Numbered from the stretch's first letter, positions 1-12,500 are shown. The stretch is DNA of 64,000 bases from Artemisia argyi (GCA_030686995.1 CM060709.1:130292373-130356372), one strand, 5' to 3'. Made by a program: numbers and translations. The notes: generated from the sequence alone by a model not told the origin.

Positions 1-516
1 GAAATTTTTTCCCTTCGAGTGTTTTAACCCGGTCAACACCTCTTTCAGACATTTTTTGGCCTTTTTTCCCATCCGGCTTTCAAACGAAAACCAATGACCA
101 ACCTTACACAATCTATAAAAAAAACTCTAAACAATGAAACGGTTGGCCGATGATCTAGGCTATAACATCGGATCTCAAATAGAATGACTCGGTTAAGCCC
201 GAGGGGAACCAGTTGTGAGATATGTACTTTGAAATGTTTCATTACGGCGAGCAAAAAAGTAGAAAAAGGAATTCGAACACCACCCAGGTCCATTTGCTGT
301 ACATATATACCTATCTTATCGGCCGGAAGGTTGTTCATGGTAAGATCGGGGTCTGGCAAAACCGGATGAAATTCCGACGGAATACCGTATGCAATTATTA
401 AATCGTACAGTTCGCTAGGAAAGTTTGGAAGTAAATATGTGCATGTCAAACTTGGGAATCACTTTAGCCTTTTGTGTAACCTCTGGTAATATGTCTCTCG
501 GTTCCTCTCCAGACAT
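1..516 (-). pseudogene. Gypsy-type retrotransposon gag fragment (Transposase_28-like), frameshifted
   Basis: Reading on the minus strand, an ATG at 516-514 opens a frame beginning MSGEEPRDILPEV and running to an in-frame TAG near 418. The conserved continuation (SELYDLIIAYGIPSEFHPVLPDPDLTM...) is in a different frame covering about 47-449, and past the TGA at 47-45 recognisable coding (KCLKEVLTGLKHSK) resumes in yet another frame up to the window edge. The block resembles the plant 'putative gypsy type transposon' domain that lies at the N-terminus of gag in many Asteraceae elements; this identification is by recalled family resemblance. Two frameshifts mean a dead copy, or sequencing error in a live one. 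A TATA-like motif (CTATATATAAG on the minus strand, about 664-675) lies 150 bp upstream of the ATG and may be the LTR promoter. Confidence 0.75.
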
Positions 517-950
517 ATTTAAAAAGAAATAAGAGGTGATTAGAACTTACAGTGAAGAAGAGAAAACGTCGATACGTCCCGACAAAGCAAAGATGAACAC
601 TCGATGGAAGAATCCAAAATTCACAGTGAGGGGTAAAATAAAAAATGAATAGTGAAAACGACTTATATATAGGGTAAACCTAGGGGAAGGTGAAACATCA
701 CGTCACCTTGACGCACGCTGACGTGGCATGATCTGAACCGCCTAAGATAACGCTCCCGGATGACGTGTCGAAAAGGCACCATTATGAACCGCCAAGAGGC
801 GCATGGGCTCCCATCCATAGTGGGCCAATTTTCAGCCCAATTCAGTCATACATGTGCTAAGCCCTACCAACAATAAAGGCCGAACGCCGGTCGAAGAGAC
901 ACAAAATACTATATTGAAAGTATTGCACCACTTGATCAGTGCCACAATAC

Positions 951-2195
951 TGGGGGGGGGGGGGGGGGGGGGGCGCCCGACCCCCCGAAATTTTTTTTGC
1001 GATGTAGGGGTATATAGTTTTCGTGTAGAAAAATTTCGGTATATTCGGTTTCGACCCCCCGAAAATTTCGGTATACCTGAAATATAGCCTTAGAAAAAAA
1101 AATTAGATTCCGACCCCCCACTTAAAAATTCCAAGCTTCGCCACTATGGGGAATACTATATTGAAAGTATTGTCCCACGGATGACGCCATGTTGACGTAT
1201 GTGTCCGGACGGAACGTGCCGAAGGGGACGTACCTGGCCGAACGCATGACGGGGGAACCCTCTCCAATAACACGTGGGAGTTGTACTTGCGCCGCCAAAC
1301 CAGATTTTAAGGGATTATGTCGAGCATAGGCCCTGACACCTACCAACTAGGCCAGTCCTAAGTCTACAAAAGGTAACAAGGTTGGGATAGTATAAATACC
1401 CCCAACCTCATTTATTATGTAACTAACCTACATTTATTATCACACACTCACATTTATTACTACACCGCTCGGTACTCATTCTCACACCGGAGCTTGGTCC
1501 TGGGATAACACCCGGGGTGAGGCTAACGTGTGCTATCATCTGTGCAGGTCTCCCGGATTATTCTCTACCCGAGGGCTTCTCGCAAGGAAAATCCGAGAAG
1601 CAGGTTTTTACTTCAACAGGGTCAAAGTGGATATCAGTTGGGATAGACCTGCAAACATCTTTTCTCTCTTTTCTATTTTATTTACTAGACAAGTAAATGC
1701 ATTAAATATGCTTAGGAAATAATTGGAACTTTTCTGAACGTAGCAAGTTAAGAGGTTGTTAGCATTAAAAATTTAAAATACATTCTGGGTACCTATGACC
1801 CTTAAAGAGGTTTGATATTAACCCGAATCAGCCAACTTCTAAGGTACACAGACTGAAATTGCCACCTCCAAATCAAGGAAAAGATTGTGTACAAAGACTC
1901 CTTTCACAGCACTTGCTAAGCCAACACAGTCTTGGTGTATTGGTCACGTTTACAATAGTTATGGAAGAGCAACTATTCAGTCAGGAAAACGTACACTGAA
2001 TTGTATCTTAACTCCACAAGGTATGGTGATAATACCCCAAAAAGTGAATAGTTTTTTCACATGTAAGGGATATGAATTTGGACATCGTCAGGCTAGCTGA
2101 AACTAAGTAATGTAAAGAAAGATATGGTGGCTTAGTATATCTAGATAGGTAATTGAACCAGTCACTCTTCTAGGCGCTTAGGTAAAGGTCACTAT
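951..2195. repeat. Tandem duplication, copy A (1,274-bp period)
   Basis: From the poly-G tract at about 951 to 2195 the sequence is repeated almost without change at 2247-3469. The offset is 1,273 bp before and 1,274 bp after a single A-tract length change. The unit holds a truncated MITE with a C/G-rich core, an LTR-like segment (about 1171-1618) and sequence homologous to 8.5-9.1 kb. Copy A lacks the first about 24 bases of the MITE that are present in copy B. Confidence 0.9.
1171..1618 (+). mobile_element. LTR-like segment (solo or fragment), copy A
   Basis: Starts TGTCCCACGG and ends TTCAACA, the TG...CA form of an LTR, with a TATA motif (TATAAATACC) at about 1391-1400. The flanking sequence on the right is homologous to 8.5 kb while the segment itself is not, which supports an insertion. 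No matching 5-bp target duplication was found at these ends, so the edges are approximate. Repeated at 2445-2892. Confidence 0.5.
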
Positions 2196-2219
2196 CAGTG
2201 GCGCAGCTTTTAAGGGGCC

Positions 2220-2250
<31 letters not shown>

Positions 2251-2421
2251 CGACCCCCCGAAATTTTTTTTGCGATGTAGGGGTATATAGTTTTCGTGTA
2301 GAAAAATTTCGGTATATTCGGTTTCGACCCCCCGAAAATTTCGGTATACCTGAAATATAGCCTTAGAAAAAAAAAATTAGATTCCGACCCCCCACTTAAA
2401 AATTCCAAGCTTCGCCACTAT
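2196..2421. mobile_element. MITE with AGTGGCG(C/A)AGCTT inverted termini
   Basis: Left end CAGTGGCGCAGCTT and right end, read on the minus strand, ATAGTGGCGAAGCTT form terminal inverted repeats around a core with a long poly-G tract and repeated CGACCCCCCGAAA motifs. The termini resemble hAT-type ends. A clear 8-bp target duplication is not visible. A copy truncated on the left occupies about 951-1147. Confidence 0.5.
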
Positions 2422-2444
2422 GGGGAATACTATATTGAAAGTAT

Positions 2445-2892
2445 TGTCCCACGGATGACGCCATGTTGACGTATGTGTCCGGACGGAACGTGCCGAAGGG
2501 GACGTACCTGGCCGAACGCATGACGGGGGAACCCTCTCCAATAACACGTGGGAGTTGTACTTGCGCCGCCAAACCAGATTTTAAGGGATTATGTCGAGCA
2601 TAGGCCCTGACACCTACCAACTAGGCCAGTCCTAAGTCTACAAAAGGTAACAAGGTTGGGATAGTATAAATACCCCCAACCTCATTTATTATGTAACTAA
2701 CCTACATTTATTATCACACACTCACATTTATTACTACACCGCTCGGTACTCATTCTCACACCGGAGCTTGGTCCTGGGATAACACCCGGGGTGAGGCTAA
2801 CGTGTGCTATCATCTGTGCAGGTCTCCCGGATTATTCTCTACCCGAGGGCTTCTCGCAAGGAAAATCCGAGAAGCAGGTTTTTACTTCAACA
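2445..2892 (+). mobile_element. LTR-like segment, copy B
   Basis: Duplicate of the LTR-like segment at 1171-1618, created by the tandem duplication rather than by independent transposition, because flanks on both sides are duplicated with it. TATA motif at about 2665-2674. Confidence 0.5.
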
Positions 2893-3592
2893 GGGTCAAA
2901 GTGGATATCAGTTGGGATAGACCTGCAAACATCTTTTCTCTCTTTTCTATTTTATTTACTAGACAAGTAAATGCATTAAATATGCTTAGGAAATAATTGG
3001 AACTTTTCTGAACGTAGCAAGTTAAGAGGTTGTTAGCATTAAAAATTTAAAATACATTCTGGGTACCTATGACCCTTAAAGAGGTTTGATATTAACCCGA
3101 ATCAGCCAACTTCTAAGGTACACAGACTGAAATTGCCACCTCCAAATCAAGGAAAAGATTGTGTACAAAGACTCCTTTCACAGCACTTGCTAAGCCAACA
3201 CAGTCTTGGTGTATTGGTCACGTTTACAATAGTTATGGAAGAGCAACTATTCAGTCAGGAAAACGTACACTGAATTGTATCTTAACTCCACAAGGTATGG
3301 TGATAATACCCCAAAAAGTGAATAGTTTTTTCACATGTAAGGGATATGAATTTGGACATCGTCAGGCTAGCTGAAACTAAGTAATGTAAAGAAAGATATG
3401 GTGGCTTAGTATATCTAGATAGGTAATTGAACCAGTCACTCTTCTAGGCGCTTAGGTAAAGGTCACTATTCTGAGTCTTTAGGTAATGAACTTGACTAAT
3501 TTTGGTCATAATAATCACATTTAAAGACGTGGACAACAAGTGGACGTGAGAAACCTGATTATGTGATAAATGTACAACTACCTACAAACGCA

Positions 3593-5130
3593 CCAAAAAT
3601 TGGGGCAGAGCAGCACCACAAATACAAAACAGCTTCTAAGGTAGAAGCTGGCTGAAACAAAAGAAAAGATAAGGATCAACTAACCAAATAAAATAAAGAA
3701 AAATACAACCTAAAAGCACCTTATACACCAAACACAACTGATATTGGTTTCATCTTCCAAATATGCTAAGAAGCAGAGATTTTTGAGCATCTACCTATAA
3801 TCCAAAGATGCGAGAGGGCTTTTACCAAAACATCATTGAGAATGGTTGAGCGCTTCTCAGGCGGAGCATGAATGAGGTTATTAAGCCACTTCATATCAGC
3901 TACAACACCACATACTGAATTGCTAGAAAGATATTATTTCTCAGCCGGTCGCCCAAATCAAAATTTGCAGAGCTAATGAAACTTACAACACCAGTGGTAA
4001 CAGCTATATTGGTGACCAATACGTCACTTCTCTTAGCTTTGCTGCTTTTGGATATAAAGCAGTCTCTCCACGGGACTCTGTCATCAGGGCTTACTGAGAT
4101 ATATCTGACCAAAGCTGATTTTATAAATTGTCTGCATGGTTTGTATCTCGTACTAGATCTACATTATTTGAAAGAAACACAATATGGATATATTGTTTTA
4201 TGTTTATAACCTCGACAAAATCAGAACTTTGCATTTTTCCGGGGTAACCCTTTCCCTCCCAAATCAGAACTTTGCCTTGATTGTGTTGTGATTCTGGACG
4301 AATCTCATTATCGAACTTATTTACAAATAATTGCGCTTAGAGTTTGTTTAGGATTGCTTACTATAACCCTTGTTTTTTCTTCAAGATAAGATATTTCAAA
4401 CAGCTTATTCCCAACCACTTAGTGGTAAATGATCATCATTAAAATGTTAGTAGTCTCGAGTTCAATTTCTAATAGGTGCAAACAACTATGATGTGGCCAC
4501 GCCAACTTTCCTAAAAAAGGGGTGGAATTTACCCGGTTTGTGTATGTGTGGGAGTGAGCACAAACCTCATGAATAACAAGCTACACAAACCGAAACACCT
4601 TCAAAAGTGCTAATTTACTGAATCAAAACATGATCAGCAATCTAATTATGTTCTTGCAAATTCTATGCTATTAAACATTAAAAAAATGCTTATTTACTTA
4701 ATCAAAACATGATAAGTTAAATCTAATGATTTTTTGGCAAATTATGTGCTATTGACTTGAGTAAAAAAAGATCTGCAACAAATTTAGTAGCACCTTTAGC
4801 TAAATACAAAGTCCTTCAACTTGTAAGATTCAATGTTTTCCTCCAACCGCCCCAAAATCAGTTATATATATCACCAGACGCACAATTCCTTAAATATGTA
4901 ACCTCTCCGAACACAACACACAAACGCTGCAACAAAGCCACTGTGGCCACAAAACATGGCACTTGTTGTGTTGCACTTTGGTATGTGACTCCAATTATAC
5001 CACATTAGATGATCACTTTCAAAATGCAATGCCGACCACCCTTTATCATAAAAAGATGAAGAAATCACATAGACGTCTATCTAAGAACGAAAAGAAAGTC
5101 TATAAATAATAGTAACAAAAATAAAAGTAC
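3593..5130. other. Intergenic stretch with no recognised feature
   Basis: AT-rich DNA with scattered stop codons in all frames. I see no conserved coding segment, no RNA gene and no clear transposon ends here. Confidence 0.6.
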
Positions 5131-5135
5131 AAAAT

Positions 5136-5414
5136 ACAATTACTATCGACAAGAAACAAGTGGTGAACAAAAAGAGTAAAAAGACTGCTAAGGTTGATCT
5201 TGACTCCGAGTCTGTTGAGAAACTTGAACAACTCGGCCTCAAGATCACAATTACTATCGACAAGAAACAAGTGGTGAACAAAAAGAGTAAAAAGACTGCT
5301 AAGGTTGATCTTGACGCCGAGTCTGTTGAGAAACTTGAACAACTCGGCCTCAAGATCTAACTTAGCAGTCTTTTTACTCTTTTTATCCACCACTTGTTTC
5401 TTGACGATAGCCAT
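5136..5414. repeat. Direct plus inverted duplication of a protein-like segment (potential hairpin RNA locus)
   Basis: A 111-bp unit occurs twice in direct orientation (5136-5246 and 5247-5357). The second unit is followed by an inverted copy (about 5340-5409), so roughly 70-bp arms at 5255-5324 and 5340-5409 can pair. Read on the plus strand the direct units encode KKQVVNKKSKKTAKVDLD; the inverted copy read on the minus strand from the ATG at 5414 encodes MAIVKKQVVDKKSKKTAK. The arms therefore derive from the 5' end of one coding sequence. I do not recognise the parent gene. Such inverted gene duplications are a known source of young plant miRNA or siRNA loci; a transcript is not shown here. 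Confidence 0.7.
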
Positions 5415-5978
5415 GGTATTTATTTTTTCTGTTATTATAATTTACTTGCTTTTCGATCCTCTCACAAGACCCTTTCCATCTCCATGTGGTTTAATACTCT
5501 GACCAAGATAAGACATTATATCAACTAAATGAGCATCAAAGTTCAATAAACTTTTGCTTTGCGTAATTCCACCGTAATTTTCGAAGGTGTAGAAGCTCTT
5601 AATATCACTTTCACATCTTCAAAGCCATAACTGGTTGAGCTTTACAGCATAACACTGGTTGGTTTATTAGCTTTTGAGTTTTGTCTCTTCTCTTGTAAAC
5701 GATTTGCAGTTCTTTGGTTTTAGTGTTCCGGGTGTTTTTGGAGTTCGGGTAGAATGCTTTAGAGCCTGAGAGCTTTTAGGACTTTGTTTGGTTTGCTCCA
5801 ATTAACTCGAGATTCACCTGAACTCCAGCAACACCCAAAACTCCAAAACCAAATTACTCGCCATTATGAGCCTTCTTACCGTCACTCAGGTCATCTTGTA
5901 CATAAGATGTCTCATCTGCACAAAAGAATACAAATTCATACCACCTTCACTCACAATAATCCAGTCACTATATATAAA

Positions 5979-6098
5979 GGGAGGTGAGTGTCACACTCAT
6001 AAATTTGATTGGGACACTTAATGTACAAACAATTAAAGCAGTTTATATTTAAAATAAAAAGTGTCCAATCAAATATAGGAGTGTGCAAATCACCTCCC
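5979..6098. mobile_element. MITE, 9-bp target duplication, GGGAGGTGA termini (family member 1)
   Basis: Termini GGGAGGTGAGTGTCACACTC and (minus strand) GGGAGGTGATTTGCACACTC, with inverted repeats extending about 40 bp to either side of a short loop. Flanked by ATATATAAA at 5970-5978 and 6099-6107. A 9-bp duplication fits Mutator-like non-autonomous elements. Related copies lie at 7119-7259 and 60875-61006. Confidence 0.85.
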
Positions 6099-6514
6099 AT
6101 ATATAAATAAGTCATATGTTGACTCTCAAAAGTCAAAGGCTAGTCAACAATTCAACAAGTCCAAACACAACCTATTTTACAAACAAAAGGTCAACACAAT
6201 ATATGTATATATGTATTTTGTTTATGTCTAGTTAAACTAAACAAACAAAACTAACAGTTAAGAATTAACATCCCTAATCATAAATTAAAGCAAAGACCCA
6301 AGATCAGTAATTCATATAACTTGAATTAATTAACCGAAAGAAAACTTACCTTTAACTTTTGATATGAGAATAGGTTTTTTTTTAGGTTCTTTTATATATA
6401 CCGTAAATATTGAAACCCTAATGGACCTTAAATCCGGGCTTGGGCTTGGGCTTACTAAGAGGGTATTTGGTTGTAAAAGCAAATCACTAGGTATGGATAT
6501 GTGATTATGTGAAT

Positions 6515-6517
<3 letters not shown>

Positions 6518-6559
<42 letters not shown>
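6518..6559. repeat. Poly-T tract
   Basis: About 40 consecutive T. The surrounding 6.1-7.1 kb is AT-rich with no recognised gene. An isolated hAT-like end (ATGGCTCCGCCCCTG) lies at about 7068-7082 without an identifiable partner. Confidence 0.9.
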
Positions 6560-6563
<4 letters not shown>

Positions 6564-7118
6564 ATATGCTTGATTTTGTAAATTTGAACAAAATATCTTT
6601 AAACTTGTAGAATAACTTGAAAATTATATTATGTGGACAAAAATGAGATTAGTGCATCAATAATACATTACATTTATTGTCGATCAAAGTCAATTATCCA
6701 CGCAATATCTGTAGATCAATGCATCAATAATATGCGTTTATCACTTAATATTGGTGAAATTATGGCAACTAAAGTATAAAACAATCACTTAAATTTTGAT
6801 GAAAATTCTTATTATGATTTAGTTTGATATAAATATAAATTGAGGAGTCTAATTACTAAAAGCTACACATTTTTGTCTAAGTTGTGACTTGAATCTGTAA
6901 CGGGTATCTTCAACTTATACAATTAGAGATGATTTTCACTAAAAATGTGGCTCGTTTAAGTAAATGCCCATAAATTTAGTCCTTTTTGTGTATAATAACA
7001 GTTTTGAAGTTTGATTTTGGCAATGTTATTTTACAAGTGACGAATTTGACGCCTGTTAACTTTGAATCATGGCTCCGCCCCTGACTTAGGGCAATGTGTT
7101 AGCTAGTCATACAATTAT

Positions 7119-7259
7119 GGGAATTGATTGACACACATTGATTTTTTATTGGGACACTCCAATTAACGCACCAGACAGTTGTATCATATTGACAACATGC
7201 TTTGATTACTTGTACCGTGAATGTGCAAATAAAAAAGAAGAGTGTGCAAATCACCTCCC
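7119..7259. mobile_element. MITE, 9-bp target duplication (family member 2)
   Basis: Ends GGGAATTGATTGACACAC and (minus strand) GGGAGGTGATTTGCACAC. Flanked by TACAATTAT at 7110-7118 and 7260-7268. The interior shares the GGGACACT motif with the copy at 5979-6098. Confidence 0.85.
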
Positions 7260-7277
7260 TACAATTATTGATGGTAT

Positions 7278-7297
7278 TTTTTTTTTTATTATTATTA

Positions 7298-7332
<35 letters not shown>

Positions 7333-7343
7333 TATAACATAAC

Positions 7344-7399
<56 letters not shown>

Positions 7400-7465
7400 T
7401 ACTATTACTATTACTATTACTATTATTATTATTATTATTACTATTACTATTATTATTATTATTTT
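7278..7465. repeat. (ATT)n microsatellite with (ATT ACT) interruptions
   Basis: About 190 bp of ATT/TTA repeats with interspersed ACT units. The long leucine-rich open frame across it is a product of the repeat, not a gene. Confidence 0.95.
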
Positions 7466-8494
7466 CTTTTGAAACGTTTATCAAACATCGCTTTAGTTGA
7501 TTGCAAATTCAATAAATATGTGAGGAAACCTATTAGTTTCAAATTGGGGCCATGTATTATAAGATGAAAATGAGTTCACAAACTTGTTATCAAAGCTCAC
7601 TAGGTGCACAATCTTTGGGTGGCCAAGGAAGGGTCAGAAATAGTCATGGGATTCCCAGGTTAAACTGCGTATATTTGAGTCAAAGACTCCCCCTTCCCGG
7701 GAACCTGAATAGGGAAAACCTCATCCTTTTACTTATACTAGACGATTCTCAGAAATAGTCAAATTACACTCAAACATCAATTACAGTTATCACTAGCAAA
7801 CCGGATCTCTCACTACAGAAATCCATACAAGGTGCATTATCCAACTCCTAAGCCAATTGTAATTTACCAGAACCACTTCAAAAAAGGTGGGAAATCGACA
7901 TCAACATCAACACTTCCAACACAAAAGTTCATTGATCTTATTTGATCATGTCATGTACAGAAAGACAATGCCAACCTGTGATCATGCATTCCTAACTGAT
8001 ATCTTCATCAGGAACACATTGACCACCTTCTCGTGTACATGAAGGATTCCAATTTGTACCCAAAGCATGCAATTGAAGAAACAATGCGTTTTTTTTTTTT
8101 TTTTAATGCACTAATCTAATTTTACAGGTCTTGAGTACCAAAAACTTAGCACAAGACAAGCTTATATTAAAATAGCGTTCTAGGAAGAGATCCAGGAACA
8201 AGATGGCCATACAAAACCTTTGTTGACAACTACAATCAAGACAATATCTATGCTCCTTGCCATGGCTGACCTGCAAATTAAGTCAAACAGAATTCATCAA
8301 GTTTACTCTTCACATGTTAAAAGAAAATATCATTACTTGTAGATACCTAAGGAAGCGCAGTTTATAATTCATAGGTTACACAGATAGTTCGCACAGCCCT
8401 CATGAAAAATAAAAGGTATACGTCGCAAATTGGTAGGTGGACAATAGATCGAAACGGTTTGGATAATAACGGGAACTTTTTTTATATGGGTTGG

Positions 8495-9176
8495 GGTAGA
8501 ACTGCAAACATCTATTATAGATAATTAGATGTTTTAATTATTATCAAGAAATAATTGAAGTTTTCTGAACGTAGCGATTTAAGAGATTCCTAGCATTAAA
8601 ATACATCTGGTGTATTTTTGACCCGTTAGATGTTTAAGATTAACTCGGATCAACCAATTTCTAGGTGAATGAACTGAAATTGCCACCTCTAACTCACTGA
8701 AACATAGAGGACAAAACCCTTTCTCAATCCAACAGCCTTGCTGCATTCGTCACCTTTACAAATCGTTAAGGTACAGCTAAATAAAATATTTCGCAGCTAA
8801 AAACAAAAAACCCCCCTTCCCCCTGTTTCTTCTTTGTAGAATCCTATCATATTTGTCATGCAACAAAACTAAACATCTAAACCTAATTGTATCTTAACTC
8901 CATAGTCCATATGCTATGGTGATGATACCCAAAAAGTTGATTGTTTTTATATGAATTTGGACATGATTAGGCTGGCTAAAACTAAGTAGAGTAAAGAGTG
9001 ATATGGCGGCTTAGGGATTTTTGGATAAGCGATTAAACTGGTCAGTGTTCTGAGTGTTTAGGCAAAGGTGATGATAATGATCTTCTGACTGTTTTGGTCA
9101 AAATAATCACATCTGAAGACGTGGACAAAAAGTGAATGCAGGAAAACTGATGATGCGATATATGTACAACTACCTA
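8495..9176. repeat. Diverged copy of the 1.62-2.20 / 3.47-3.59 kb sequence
   Basis: Shares CTGCAAACATCT, AAATAATTG..TTTTCTGAACGTAGC, CTGAAATTGCCACCTC and later CTGAGT.TTTAGG and ATGTACAACTACCTA in the same order with 1640-2195 and 3470-3592. There is no counterpart for the LTR-like segment or for the tandem duplication. It is an older duplicated locus or a member of a dispersed repeat family. No coding frame is conserved between the copies. Confidence 0.75.
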
Positions 9177-9516
9177 TACATTTATTGCTTTAATCGAACT
9201 GAATATCTATTTGATTTTGTTATGATTCTTCAAATTGCAAATCACAAAAAATATTTTTCAGAACTTGCATCTGAAGTTCTAAACAACTCCATGGTTAAAT
9301 TATTTGCCTTTACTTCTTTGCTGGTAGTTTAAAATCAACCAACTCATAAGTTAACATGTGTTTCAAAATTCAGTCATTTTAGTACACATTAACTACACAA
9401 GCAGAGACCTTCACATGCAATATCCGAGAAATATAACATAGTAAGTTACTTTTAACACTCAGTGTAACATGCCTTCTTTTAATAATGAGCATAATATATC
9501 TTATCTTATTCAAACC

Positions 9517-12500
9517 TTATGATGAAGATGGACTTGCTGTGGTCTTGCTGGCCGCTACACTAGGAGATGCAGCTGTTGGTGGCACATATATTCGGGCTTT
9601 CTTCAGAATCTCTGCAACAACCCAATTCTTCCGTTTGCTCAATGGCCTGGAAGGATCCAATTTAACCTAAAATAGAAATTCATATGAACATGTCAGAGCC
9701 TGCCTTGCAATTAGTAAAAAATGTAAAATAAGAGTGCAGTTTCAAACATCAAAACAAAATAGAACATTATCCCCTTGTAATCTTTGGACAACAAGTTCAC
9801 ACGAACTTAGCACACGTGAAAAACTGTATAAAGTAGAATCAAATTCAAGTCTAGTTTACCATTGTCACTCAATTCATACCCGGACAAAAACAGAATCAAT
9901 TATCTAATCAAAAAGTTTACATAGGTCAAATTGAACTCACCAGAACACACAACAAAACTTCGTTAACCGATAAACCTCAAATCAAACATAAAACTGTTCG
10001 TCAAGCATAAATGCCGTGGCACTAATGAGCAATCTAACACCACATTCCCAATTTTATGAATCCATGTATGACCACACGCACCTAGTTGCCACAGTTGACA
10101 CACTTCGTTTTTCGTTTTTTGGTTATGTATGAGTTTTTTTAGTGTCCAAATAGCCAAAAATTACCAAAACCCTAAACAACTTACTCTGCAACGATTCTAA
10201 ACTTTGCAATGATACATGACTCCTAGTTAATGGAGCACCCTTAGAAAATGTGTATGCCATTTCTATATCTCTATTTGATGCAGTTAAATCTAAACACCTT
10301 ACTAAGTCTGATTAGCTGCCACCCGCCCACCCACATAGTTAAGTTGTACAATGTTTAATTTACCAATTCTGTTTTACAAGTTAATGGAACCTTCCTTAAA
10401 GCTAAATTCTTGTTCCCAATTCAAAAGAAAGAAGAGACTGAACTTCATAAACTTATTCCTGCAAGTCTAAAAAATGAAGCATGCAACTCCATCAGAAAAC
10501 ATTTTAAAAAAGTGGCTTAAAACAATACAAAGATTTAAAGAGCGGCTGACACATGATCTGTGCATTCTTACTCTTAAATGAATAAATTGATACGGGATCA
10601 ACAACGGGGACCTTTATGACTGGTCATTCCTATTGTATCACTTCAACGGTATGGTATCAGGAGAAAATTGAAATGGCAGAGAAACTTTTGCATATCTTTG
10701 CCTGTTTTCTCCCTCGTAATCAATGGCAAACTAATAGCACTTTTAACAGCTCAGGGGGCTTCAAATCTCACATAAAGGGTGTTTTAATATGATTTGCTTG
10801 AAACATTTCTAGGCAAAAACGTTAAACTAGCGAAAGCATTCTATTTTCTATAGATGTTGTCAGAATTAAGACAGGCTGACACCTATAATTAGCTGCAGTG
10901 AAGGGAAGCTTATAAATCTTATTAAACCTTCCATTGGAATTTAAACTCGAATCTAAATTGTTCGGGCTTGTATAATTTCGAGACCTGAAGAAGTCCGTTA
11001 ACTAAGAAAAGGGAGATCAATCCTTGTCAAATCACTCTTACCCTGACACATGTTTTCCTCTATAGCAAAGACCTGTTCAAAAAATTAGATGCAATTTCCC
11101 TAGGAAACTGGGAAGACATCTCTAATGCTCAAATATAAATTTTTGGAATCATCATCTATGATAAATGGTGTTGAACTTTGGTACTAAACTGGGATCACTA
11201 TGAATGATGATTATAGAATTAAAATACAAGTAATAACTCATACTCGAACCAGCTAGACCATACTAAGAAGTAAGGACATAGAGCTCTTAATAAACAACAC
11301 AGGGCTGCTGCCTTCTTCTAGTTGTTATTAAAACTTAAAGCGAATAATGCGAACTTATAATCAATATTGCTGAATAAAAAACAAAGCTGCCACGAAGGCA
11401 ATCCAACATGGTAACGAGAAGGTTTAGTGTTAAGTAGTGTTAACCAGCAACCGATAGGGGTAATGGGTGTCAACTCTGTCCTAGCTCTTTTGGGAGGAAA
11501 AAAAAAAAAAAAAAATTGTTATCATATATCAAAAGTTGGAGAATGGTGAAGCCTTGATACAAGAGTCTCTGTGGTTCATGGGTGAACACAGGTAGGGTGT
11601 TTGTATGAAAAGGAAATGTAGCTAAGAAGGAGGTTTCTCCATGGGTGCCTAGTACTAGACTACTAGTATGTCTCTTTTTCTGGGTAAAGAACTAGTATGT
11701 CTCTTTTAGTACTAGATGAATTGGTGAATGAAATCATTTGTTTAGATTCTGTTTGAATGTTTGCTAAGCATTTGTAAAACTGCATGGTACATGTCCATCA
11801 GTTGAGTTGCTTGTTGTATTGGTGTTTTATTGTGGCAATAATATATTTTCACTTGTTTCTACCCCAAAAAAAAAAAAAAATTGAGAAAATGAAGCAGATA
11901 GAGAAACAGTTGCATATCTCATCCTGCTTTGTCCCTCATAAATCAATCGCAAACTAATAGGACTTTTAACTACTCGAAGGGGCTTAAAATCTCACATAAG
12001 ATAGGTTCTTCTATATTTTGAAGCAGTTTCAGGCTAAAGTATTAATTGAGTGGAAAGTGGAAACATCTTCTACTGATAGATGTTGTCAGAGTCTAAGAGA
12101 CGCTGACACCTATGATTAGCTGCAGTGAATGGAAACTTTCAAATTGCAATTTAAACCTTTCCATGAGAGCGAAGTTCATATTTACATTGTTTGAACTTGT
12201 ATAAGATCTGAGAGGAGTCTTTTATCTTAGAAGGAAGATCAATCCTTAATCTTTTCATATATTTTCTTCTCAAGTGATAATGAGTTAAGCAAACTAGACA
12301 CAATTTCTTCTGGAAAACAGGGAAGGCACTTCTAACAATCACATACAATGTTGTAGAACATCATTCTTTAGGGCACACTTGATACGGAGAATTCAATGAA
12401 GCGGGAAAAAAAAACTAGAGACACAAAGTTGATTGAGAAATTTAGATAGTTCAGTTTGATAAAATTAGAATAAATATAAAAAAACAAAAACAAAAGAAAC

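Larger units (their letters stand above)
2196..3469. repeat. Tandem duplication, copy B
   Basis: Second copy of the 1,274-bp unit. It starts with the intact left end of the G-rich MITE. Its right edge (3469) runs into sequence that continues the homology with the 8.5-9.2 kb locus, so copy B sits in the ancestral right-hand context and copy A is the added one. The small open frames inside it at 2396-2620, 2802-2996 and 3159-3374 are exact repeats of those in copy A and show no coding signal. Confidence 0.9.

Noticed and set aside
1122..1346. 74-codon minus-strand frame repeated exactly at 2396-2620
   Set aside because: The identity comes from the tandem duplication; the frame lies antisense to the LTR-like segment and has no family resemblance.
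5081..5353. Minus-strand 90-codon repeat protein
   Set aside because: Shadow frame of the direct repeats in the inverted-duplication locus.
7138..7500. 120-codon leucine-rich open frame
   Set aside because: It is the translation of an (ATT/TTA)n microsatellite.
9485..9670. Plus-strand 61-codon frame
   Set aside because: It is antisense to exon 2 of the uS17 gene.
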